From: Clostridia bacterium
GTDB lineage: Bacteria; Bacillota; Clostridia; Christensenellales; Borkfalkiaceae
Length of the DNA stretch: 64,000 nt
Assembly: GCA_017415505.1 (NCBI GenBank)
Contig: JAFQGG010000007.1
Coordinates: forward strand, 21,633-85,632
Direction: 5' to 3'
Made by a program: the position numbers and the translations under genes. The notes under the pieces are model-generated. The model had not been told where the DNA came from. It ran no database searches and saw only the letters and a program-made list of their open reading frames with translations. Positions 52,168-59,379 of the stretch are shown one piece after another. Positions within the stretch are counted from its first letter, which is position 1; each line of letters begins with the position of its first letter.

Positions 52168-52218
52168 CATCAAAGACTTCTCAAATATAATAACGAAAAA
52201 TGATAAATCGAAAACCAT

Positions 52219-52360
52219 CGCGAGGGATCGCAAGCGGGTTAGCGTCGACCCTCGCGTTCGATTGCTTTCGTTTCATTTGAGTGGTTGATTGAATCGTTTG
52301 GGCGTGTGCTTGTCGTGGCGGCGCGGAGCGCCGCCACTTGTATCAAGACAAGCACACGCC
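52219..52360. other. GC-rich hairpin/cruciform cluster: candidate origin or packaging signal
   Basis: First hairpin: CGCGAGGG (52219-52226) with CCCTCGCG (52249-52256). Second, much stronger: GGCGTGTGCTTGTC (52301-52314) with GACAAGCACACGCC (52347-52360), enclosing the nested perfect stem GTGGCGGCGC (52315-52324) with GCGCCGCCAC (52328-52337) and a 3-nt loop. No T-run follows. GC content is far above the flanks. It lies in the 380-bp gap after the Rep gene, the expected place for an origin or phage packaging hairpin. Confidence 0.75.
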
Positions 52361-52547
52361 TAAAAACCAATTGCCTATTTTTGGGGCAAAAATTAACGAT
52401 TTTATAGGAGCAAAAATTTAGCGAAAAAATATCGTTGAAAACAAAAAAAGTGAAAAATTTTTCTTGGAGAGGGGTTTAGCTTCAAAGTATAATAAAAGTA
52501 GCCCCTTTCCCAATAGTCAAATTAGTATGGAAAAGGAGGTTGAAGTT

Positions 52548-52733
52548 ATGATGCAAAGCGACGTAACCACGGGAAAGGAAGTGAGAAGTGAAGAAAAGGT
52601 CAACGCTTATTTCCTAAAGTGGACGAATGTGTCAGAACGAGAAAAAGCTATACAGGAAGAAAAACGAGAGGCGTTTTTAGATTTTTTGACAATTCTCGTG
52701 AAAAAGTATGGCTATAAAGTTTTGAAAAAATAA
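52548..52733 (+). CDS. Small protein before the recombinase, candidate recombination directionality factor
   Basis: Start at 52548 (AAGGAGGT 8 bp upstream). 61 residues, charged and helical (EEKVNAYFLKWTNVSEREKAIQEEKREAFLDFLTILVKKY). It is 17 bp upstream of the recombinase. Small proteins in this place sometimes control excision, but there is no sequence proof. Confidence 0.55.
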   Translation: MMQSDVTTGKEVRSEEKVNAYFLKWTNVSEREKAIQEEKREAFLDFLTILVKKYGYKVLKK

Positions 52734-52750
52734 TCAAATGGAGGATTTTT

Positions 52751-54742
52751 ATGAATCGAGAAGGTAAAAAGTACGTTTCCTATGTACGCGTAAGTACGGA
52801 AATGCAAGTGGATGGTTTTAGTTTGGACGGGCAACATAATCGTATTGCTCGTTTTGGTGAAAGAGAAGAAATGGTTTGCGTTGGCAAGTATGAAGATGCA
52901 GGTAAGTCGGGAAAATCTATAGAAGGACGTCCTGATTTTAAACGTATGATTGCGGATATAGAGAATGGTTTACGGGTAGATTATATTTTAGTCTATAAGC
53001 TTTCTCGTTTCGGTAGAAATGCAGCGGATATTCTTAATTCTTTAGAGCGAGTTCAAGAATACGGGGTAGAACTAATTTGTGTTGAGGAAGGGATTGACTC
53101 TTCGCAGACAAGCGGTAAACTCTTGATTTCTGTTTTATCGGCAGTAGCGGAAATTGAGCGTGAGAATATTCTTGAGCAGACAATGAACGGAAGAAAGGAA
53201 AAGGCAAGACAAGGTGGATGGAATGGTGGTCCAGCTCCGTATGGCTATATCTTGAAAGATAATCAACTTTTTGTCAAAGAAGAGGAAGCTGAAATTGTTC
53301 GACAAATCTTTGAACAGTTTGTTGATACCAATAAGGGCTGTGGCGGTATTGCTAAATCTTTGAATTTGCAAGGTGTGCCAAAAACCAAAACGACGAAAAA
53401 GGCGTTGACGGTTTGGAGCGCACATTGCATAAAGGCATTGTTGGATAATCCAGTTTACGTAGGTAAAATTGCATACGGGCGAAGAGTTCGCGAGAAAGTA
53501 AAAGGTAAAAAGGATGAATATCGTGTTATTCGTTCTAACGATTATATTTTGCGCGACGGTAAGCACGAAGCTATTATCGATGAGGATACTTGGGAGCGTG
53601 CGATAAAAAAACGTAAGCAAACGGGAGTTGCGCAGAAACCCAAAGCGGGTGCTCCGAAAGTGCATTTGTTGAGTGGTATTTTACGCTGCCCGAAATGTGG
53701 CGGATTGATGTACTGCAATAGGCATACTTGGACGAAGAAAGACGGTACTAAAAAAGATGTTTATTATTACTATTGCGGAAACAGCCATTATCAACGTGGG
53801 AGTCGTTGTGGATATCAAGCCAAGTTAAAAACAACGGACATAGAGCCAGTTGTGGTTGAGCTTATTAAATCGTTGGTGAATAATAAGCATTTTAGCGAGG
53901 CGGTCAATTTGAGAATAGATGACCGAACGGATGATAGCAAAGTGGAAATGGAAATCCAAAACTATCGCGCCAAGCTGAAAGAGATAGAGCTTAATAAGGT
54001 TCGTTTAGAGTTGGAAATCGACAATATGCCAGCGGATGCGAAATTTAGAGAACGTAAAATCCAAGATATGACAATGAGGCTGAATGCTTTATACGAGTCA
54101 ATATACGAAATCGAAGAAGCAATAGAAGATGCGCTTTTAAGAAAAAAGGCATTTGAAGAAGAAAAAATGACTTTAGAAAAAATTCGCCAAATATTAGTGA
54201 CTTTTGACGAAGTATATGATATAATGGATGAGAGCGAAAAGAAAGATATACTTTCTTTGCTGGTAAAGGAAGTACATATTAACGCGAACGACGTAGGGGC
54301 GAAGACGTTATTACGCAAGATAATCTTTAACTTCCCCGTCTATTATAATAACGATAATGAGGCGGACCAAATTTTGTGGGAATGCGAAGGTGGTGTCGAG
54401 ACGTTAGTTGTTCTTTCCCACAAAAAGCCTGACGGACATATCAGCGTAAACGTAGAGTTTGGCGAGGAAGATGGTCAGGTTTCTCTTAAAGATATAGAAA
54501 AGCGTGCATTAGAGCGTGCACCTAAAAAGAAAACGACCTATAAGGATATTCAAGCATATATTGAAGAGAAGTATGGATTCAAAGTGCATACGGCTTACAT
54601 TGCCGAAGTCAAGCGTGATTTAGGCTTGCCTATGTATGATGAACCGAACGCAGTAGAAGAATTAAAGCGTCCGCGTTCACATCCAACAACTGAAATGGTA
54701 GAAGCAATTAAAGACGCGCTTAAACATTTCGAGATAATTTAA
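52751..54742 (+). CDS. Large serine recombinase fused to an rlmD C-terminal tail
   Basis: 663 residues. Resolvase domain 1-150 with catalytic Ser15 (YVRVSTEMQ), the conserved RPDFKRM, and KLSRFGRN. A recombinase domain (about 160-290: GGPAPYGYILKD), a zinc ribbon (CPKCGG..YYCGN..RCGY, about 315-355), a coiled coil (about 400-480), and the DNA-binding C-terminus. From V549 (VETLVVLSHKK) the last 115 residues are homologous to the rlmD tail (YGFKVHTAYIAEVKRDLGLPMYD) and should be the original host rlmD end. It drives integration and excision. Confidence 0.95.
   Translation: MNREGKKYVSYVRVSTEMQVDGFSLDGQHNRIARFGEREEMVCVGKYEDAGKSGKSIEGRPDFKRMIADIENGLRVDYILVYKLSRFGRNAADILNSLERVQEYGVELICVEEGIDSSQTSGKLLISVLSAVAEIERENILEQTMNGRKEKARQGGWNGGPAPYGYILKDNQLFVKEEEAEIVRQIFEQFVDTNKGCGGIAKSLNLQGVPKTKTTKKALTVWSAHCIKALLDNPVYVGKIAYGRRVREKVKGKKDEYRVIRSNDYILRDGKHEAIIDEDTWERAIKKRKQTGVAQKPKAGAPKVHLLSGILRCPKCGGLMYCNRHTWTKKDGTKKDVYYYYCGNSHYQRGSRCGYQAKLKTTDIEPVVVELIKSLVNNKHFSEAVNLRIDDRTDDSKVEMEIQNYRAKLKEIELNKVRLELEIDNMPADAKFRERKIQDMTMRLNALYESIYEIEEAIEDALLRKKAFEEEKMTLEKIRQILVTFDEVYDIMDESEKKDILSLLVKEVHINANDVGAKTLLRKIIFNFPVYYNNDNEADQILWECEGGVETLVVLSHKKPDGHISVNVEFGEEDGQVSLKDIEKRALERAPKKKTTYKDIQAYIEEKYGFKVHTAYIAEVKRDLGLPMYDEPNAVEELKRPRSHPTTEMVEAIKDALKHFEII
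54398..54426 (+). other. Right attachment junction (attR)
   Basis: GAGAC (54398-54402), TTAGT (54404-54408) and CTTTCCCACAAAAA (54413-54426) match the left junction in order and codon phase. Downstream is the displaced 3' end of rlmD. Confidence 0.7.
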
Positions 54743-54753
54743 TAAGAATTAAG

Positions 54754-54787
54754 GAACTTGGATTTATCGTCCGAGTTCTTTTTCTTT
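54754..54787 (+). terminator. Terminator after the displaced rlmD tail
   Basis: GAACTTGGA / TCCGAGTTC stem (one wobble) with a short loop, then a T-run. Probably the original rlmD terminator, now ending the recombinase transcript. Confidence 0.85.
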
Positions 54788-54872
54788 GCGTATCGGTTTC
54801 GATTGAAAAAGTTCGCTAAATGTTGTATAATAGAGGCAAGGAGAGATTCAAATGGAAATCAAGGGCTAATAT

Positions 54873-54911
54873 AGGGTTTGCAAGGATTTGAAAAAAATCC
54901 CTGCAAACCCT
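54873..54911. repeat. 17-bp inverted repeat before the LacI promoter
   Basis: AGGGTTTGCAAGGATTT (54873-54889) pairs with 54895-54911 with one mismatch and a 5-nt A loop. It abuts the -35 box of the next promoter. Terminator remnant or operator. Confidence 0.65.
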
Positions 54912-54954
54912 TGACTTTATAATTTGAGTATGTTATAATAAGTTAAACGTTTCA
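54911..54954 (+). promoter_or_regulatory. Strong promoter with LacI-type operator
   Basis: TTGACT (54911-54916), 17-bp spacer, TATAAT (54934-54939). Just downstream TTAAACGTTTCA (54943-54954) fits the CG-centred LacI/GalR operator type (11 of 12 with TGAAACGTTTCA). Binding there would block this promoter, giving autoregulation. Confidence 0.8.
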
Positions 54955-54975
54955 TTTGTTTTAAGGGGTTTTATC

Positions 54976-55971
54976 ATGGCTACGATTATTGACATTGCAA
55001 AATAGTGCGGGGTTTCGGTTGCTACGGTGTCTTACGCTTTGAACGGCAAAGGGCATATTAGCGAAGAGTTGAGATTGCATATTAAAAAAGTGGCGCAAGA
55101 GATGAATTACGTGCCCAGTCAAGCCGCCCGCAATTTGCAAAAAGGGAAAAGCAATTTAATCGGCGTGATTATTCCGAATTTGACCGTCTTTTTCAACAAT
55201 CAAGTGTTTTCATACATAGAAAAAGAGCTTGCGAAGCGCGGTTTGAGCGTTATGGTGGGCTGTTTGTCGGGGAAAACGACGGCGATAGAATTGTTTGAGA
55301 AAATCGTTGCGCAAAAGCCTTTGGGGATTATTTGCTTTCCGTCGGGGGATTGGACGGAAGAAACGCTTCTGGCTATGGATAAAATCGTGGCGGGGAATTC
55401 CATTTCCACCGTCGTCACCTTGCGCCAAGGTCAAGCCAAACATTTGAAATTCTTGGATTGGGATATTGCTACGGGCGTGGAAAAGATAACCGAATACCTT
55501 TTGGAAAAAGGGATTGAAGACACTTTCTTTTTCGGGAATTCCATTTGCAGAGAGGAGCGATATATTCGTGTGAAGTACGAAGGGTATTTGCGTGCGTATG
55601 AAAAACGCGGTTTGTCCGCTCCCGATTTCCTTTGCGAGATGGGGGAAACCTACGAGGAAGCGTATCAATATACCCTTTCGTATATAGAAAACGGAAACCG
55701 TTTGCCTCGCGCAATCGTTGCCGTAAACGATATTGCGGGGTATGGAATCGTGTCTGCCTTGGAAGAAAAAGGAGTCAAAGTTCCCCGGCAGGTTTGTGTG
55801 GTCGGCGTGGACGGGATTCGCTTCGATTACGCTAAATATAAACTTACCACCGTTACGCCCGACTTAAAAGTCTTGGCGAAAAAATGCGTGGATATGATAT
55901 GCCGATTCGACGAATACGAGAACGGAATTTACACCCTCGAAAACCAAATCATAGAGGGAAGCACGTCTTAA
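54976..55971 (+). pseudogene. LacI-family regulator with an in-frame amber codon in the HTH
   Basis: From ATG 54976 the frame reads MATIIDIAK, then TAG (55003-55005), then CGVSVATVSYALNGKG without further interruption to 55971. The first 20 residues with TAG are a textbook LacI HTH (DIAK.CGVSVATVSYALNG). The effector domain (about 60-330) is intact, ending in ENQIIEGSTS. Only one codon is off, so this is a nonsense mutation, a sequencing error or readthrough. A GTG at 55027 could start a protein lacking part of the HTH. A rho-independent terminator (55970-55997) overlaps the stop. Confidence 0.8.
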
Positions 55972-55997
55972 AAATAGGGGTAAAACCTATTTTTTTA
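55970..55997 (+). terminator. Terminator overlapping the LacI-gene stop
   Basis: AAAAATAGG / CCTATTTTT stem with a 7-nt loop, then T-tract. Confidence 0.75.
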
Positions 55998-56003
55998 GGC
56001 AGA

Positions 56004-56015
56004 TTAAACGATTAA
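56004..56015 (+). promoter_or_regulatory. Second LacI-type operator
   Basis: TTAAACGATTAA, CG-centred like the one at 54943, lies before the broken sugar gene. It suggests the same regulator controls the operon. Confidence 0.5.
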
Positions 56016-56050
56016 CTTGATTTCTTTGTGTAATAAGGAGATAAAAAATA

Positions 56051-57997
56051 ATTAACGAAAAAATTTTGAATTGCAGTATTATGCCGTTGGATACGGAACA
56101 CTTGGACGAGATTTGCGAAGACATCCGTTTCCAGTTCGAAAACGGGATTGCAAATTATCCTATGTTTATGATGCAACTCGTACCCGAAGGCACGCCTCCC
56201 GTAAATAAAGCGAAAATGCTTTCGGAAAAGTACGTTTTATTTAGAGATAAGCTTCGTTCCATGGGGTTGAAAAGCGGTATTTTGATTCAATGCTCCATCG
56301 GACACGGCTATACGCTTAATTCGCCGTCGCCCTTCAAAAAGTACGTGAATTTGAACGACGGAAAGGAAGAAACGGTGTGCTGTCCGTACGACGACGATTT
56401 GTGTGCACATTTCAAAGACGCGATGAAAACGCTCGCGCAAACGGAACCCGATTTATTGATGCTTGACGACGATTTCCGTTTGATTTTCCGTGGGGGGAAC
56501 GGATGCGCTTGTCCTATGCATATGGCACGCTTTAACGAGCTTGCGGGTACGGATTTGACGAGGGAAGAACTCTTCCAAATTTTGAAAAAAAGACAACGAC
56601 GGCGAATACGCGAAAATTTACGTGGAAACGCAAAGAGAATCGCTTATCAAAGTGGCGACGGCAATGCGTGAGGGCATAGACGAGGTGAATCCTTCCTTGA
56701 TTTGCGCTTTGTGTGGCGCGGGCAACAACGCGGAGGCGGTTATCGAGGTTTCCGAGATTTTGGCTGGAAAGGGCAATCCGTCTATCGTGCGCGTGAGCAA
56801 CGGCAGTTACGTGCCTGCGGGTACGCGTGAATTTACGCGCGATTTTTACCGTGTGGCGATTCAAGTGGCAATGCTCGAAAACCGCCCCAAGTATATTTTA
56901 GCGGAATCGGACACTTGTCCGCAAAACCGTTACGCTTGTTCGGCACAATGGTTTCATTCCCATTACGTAGGCACGCTTTTAGAGGGGACGAACGGGGCGA
57001 AGCATTGGATTACCCGTTTGAATTGTTACGAACCGGAAAGCGGGGTTGCGTATAGAAAAATCATGAAAAAGAACGCTCGTTTTTACGAGAAAGTGGCGGA
57101 AATCGCGCCTACGCTCGAATGGCTTGGCTGTAAAGTACCGCTGAATACGAAAAAGAGATATCGATTCTTAGAAAACGGATGGGAATCGAACAACGATGGT
57201 GCGGATGGCTGGCAACGCACGTGTTGGAGCGTTTGGGGTTGCCTTTGTATTTCTCGGCAAAAGAAGGCGGGGTTGCCTTTTTGGCTGGCGAAGTGGATAA
57301 AAAATATAAGGACGAGGAATTGAAAGAACTTTTCCGATACCCCGTGGTAATGTCTTCGGATATAGCAAAGCGACTTTGCGAGAGAGGATTTTCTAAGTAT
57401 TTGGGGGTAACCGTAGAGGAATGGACGGGATTGCAACCGAGTTACGAGATGATTTTCGAGAATGGACAACATACCAACGCGCAAGTGGGAAATAAATTGC
57501 TCGTACCCGTAAGCGACGAAGTGGAAGTGTTGTCGGAAGTATATAATGCCGTGTACGGGGGAGAAGGCACGCTTTTGTTCCCCAGTTGCACGCGGTATAA
57601 GAACGAGCTTGGCGGGGTGAGTATCGTATTTGCGGGTACGCCCATCACCGCGTTTAACTACGTGGAGGCGTTTTCCTTCTTTACCCATTCGAGAAAATTG
57701 CAACTTATTCGTATTTTGCGCGATTGCGGTTGCTTGCCTGCGTATTATGCAAGCGACGAAGAAGTGTATTGTAAGGTGGCGAATACGCCAAGCGGAGAAT
57801 TGCTCGTCGCGCTGTTCAATTTGAGCTACGATATTGCGGAAGAAATCCCCCTGTTCGTGGATAGAGAGGTAAACACCGTGGAAATGCTTTGCGAGAACGG
57901 TGAAAGAAAAGCTTGTAGCTTTACGAAAAAAGACGGGAAAGTTATCGTGAACGAAGCATTGTTGCCCTTAAACCCGATAATGTTATTTATAAAATAA
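56051..57997 (+). pseudogene. Frameshifted sugar-enzyme-like gene
   Basis: Three frames join into one protein of about 645 residues: ...LDTEHLDEICEDIRFQF..., METQRESLIKVATAMREGIDEV..., and LATHVLERLGLPLYFSAKEGG.... The first switch is at an A7 run near 56584-56590 and the second near 57180-57210. The start is abnormal: an ATT codon at 56051 sits where ATG is expected (NEKILNCSIMPLD). The fold recalls beta-galactosidase-like/DUF4838-type hydrolases with a Rossmann-like C-terminal part (inference). Decay or sequencing error cannot be told apart. Confidence 0.7.
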
Positions 57998-58012
57998 AAA
58001 GGAGATATAAAA

Positions 58013-58696
58013 ATGAAAAGATCGGAAATCAACGCAATTATGAAAGAAGCAGAGGAATTTATCGAGAAGATGAATTTCAAACTCCCCCCGTTCGTGTATT
58101 GGAGTGCGGAGGAATGGCAAACGAAAGGCAAAGAATACGACGAAATTCGGGATAATATGCTGGGCTGGGATATCACCGATTTCGGTTCGGGTGATTACGA
58201 AAAAATCGGGCTTTTGATGATAACCATTCGTAACGGGAATTTCAACAATCCCAAATACGTAAAGCCGTACGCGGAAAAATTACTTATTGTAAAAGAGGGA
58301 CAAATTACGCCCTATCATTTCCATTGGAGCAAAATGGAAGACATTATCAACCGCGGTGGCGGAAACTTGCTCGTGAAAGTGTATAACAGCACGGAAGACG
58401 AACAGTTCGATATGGTAAACCCCGTAACGGTGAATATGGACGGAAGAGAATTCCAAGTTGAACCCGGTACGGTGCTTCGCTTGAAACCGGGGGAAAGCAT
58501 AACGATTCCCTGTGGACAATATCACAAGTTCTGGGGCGAAGAAGGAACGGGCATGATTTTGCTTGGCGAAGTGTCGAAGGTAAACGACGACAGAGTGGAC
58601 AACCGTTTCTACGAACCGACGGGCAGATTCCCCGAAATCGAAGAAGACGAAACGCCTTTGCATTTGTTGGGTAACGAGTACCCCGAGGCGAAATAA
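58013..58696 (+). CDS. D-lyxose/D-mannose isomerase
   Basis: 227 residues, AAGGAG upstream. Cupin with metal ligands in PYHFHWSKMED (two His and Glu, about residues 101-111) and GQYHKFWG (about 165-172). Matches the D-lyxose isomerase family (EC 5.3.1.15), which also interconverts D-mannose and D-fructose. Its stop overlaps the next start, and it should supply a ketose to the kinase downstream. Confidence 0.9.
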   Translation: MKRSEINAIMKEAEEFIEKMNFKLPPFVYWSAEEWQTKGKEYDEIRDNMLGWDITDFGSGDYEKIGLLMITIRNGNFNNPKYVKPYAEKLLIVKEGQITPYHFHWSKMEDIINRGGGNLLVKVYNSTEDEQFDMVNPVTVNMDGREFQVEPGTVLRLKPGESITIPCGQYHKFWGEEGTGMILLGEVSKVNDDRVDNRFYEPTGRFPEIEEDETPLHLLGNEYPEAK

Positions 58697-59379
58697 TGAA
58701 AGAATTTATTAAATTAGAACCCTTTGGCGTGGCGGTAGCGTGCGATAGAATGCGCACTACCTTTAACGCGCATAATGAACAGCTCCTTTTCGAAAACAAA
58801 ACCATCGATTATTTGTTTATGGGTGATTCCATCACCGAACAATGGGATACGCGCGCGTATTTCGACGATTTGGGGTTTACTGTCAATCGCGGTGTTGGCG
58901 GGGATTCGACGGTATACATAGCCAAACGAGCCGAGGCGGATGTATTTCAGTTGAACCCGAAAAATCTCGTATTTTTGGCGGGAATTAACGATATTTTGAC
59001 CTGTGCACCCGATTTGTGGTGGAAACGAGCGGGCGCGGACGAAGAAACCGTTTTGGCTCAAGCGGAAGAAAATATTTGCGCGGTGATGCAAAGATGTAAA
59101 GAAAAGGGGATAAACGGATATTTTTGTTCGGTGTTGCCCACCGATTTTTGCGTGCCGTACAACGGGTTCGGGTTGGAAGCGTTGGTGTTGCGTTTGAATG
59201 AGAAAATACAGGCGTTGTGCGCGCGTAACAAAATGGTTTTCGTGGATTATTACGGGGCGTTATGCACGGACGACGGTTTGCATATTAAAGAGGGGTATAC
59301 TTACGATGGCGTACACCCCAACGCGGTTTGCTATGCGGAAATGGCAAAGATTTTGAAAAAATATATAGGTGCAGTATGA
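58696..59379 (+). CDS. SGNH/GDSL-family hydrolase
   Basis: 227 residues. Block I MGDSITEQW (catalytic Ser, about residue 38), block II GVGGDST, block III LAGINDI, block V DGVHPN (catalytic Asp/His). Acts as an esterase, likely removing acetyl or other acyl groups from a sugar or glycan substrate. No signal peptide, so it is intracellular. Its stop overlaps the mannosidase start (ATGA). Confidence 0.9.
   Translation: MKEFIKLEPFGVAVACDRMRTTFNAHNEQLLFENKTIDYLFMGDSITEQWDTRAYFDDLGFTVNRGVGGDSTVYIAKRAEADVFQLNPKNLVFLAGINDILTCAPDLWWKRAGADEETVLAQAEENICAVMQRCKEKGINGYFCSVLPTDFCVPYNGFGLEALVLRLNEKIQALCARNKMVFVDYYGALCTDDGLHIKEGYTYDGVHPNAVCYAEMAKILKKYIGAV

Larger units (their letters stand above)
28875..54426. 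mobile_element. About 25.5 kb serine-recombinase element integrated in the 3' part of rlmD
   Basis: The left junction is at 28875-28903 and the right junction at 54398-54426. Both read GAGAC, one variable base, TTAGT, then CTTTCCCACAAAAA, in the same codon phase. Between them base composition, codon use and gene content differ from the host. Content: leftward operon (29273-35509), cargo (35511-40183), and rightward replication/surface module ending in the recombinase (40625-54742). No VirB4, VirB6, relaxase or TraG-like gene is visible. Circularisation would join the recombinase to the left tail in frame. Confidence 0.88.

Noticed and set aside
28875-54426. Conventional ICE with type IV secretion
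   Set aside because: No VirB4, VirB6, relaxase or coupling protein could be recognised, although PcfJ/PcfK-like and DUF4314-like genes are present.
54976-55971. Genome-wide UAG recoding to explain the LacI amber codon
   Set aside because: Intact RF1 and normal TAG stops elsewhere, such as the 4'-phosphopantetheinyl transferase gene.
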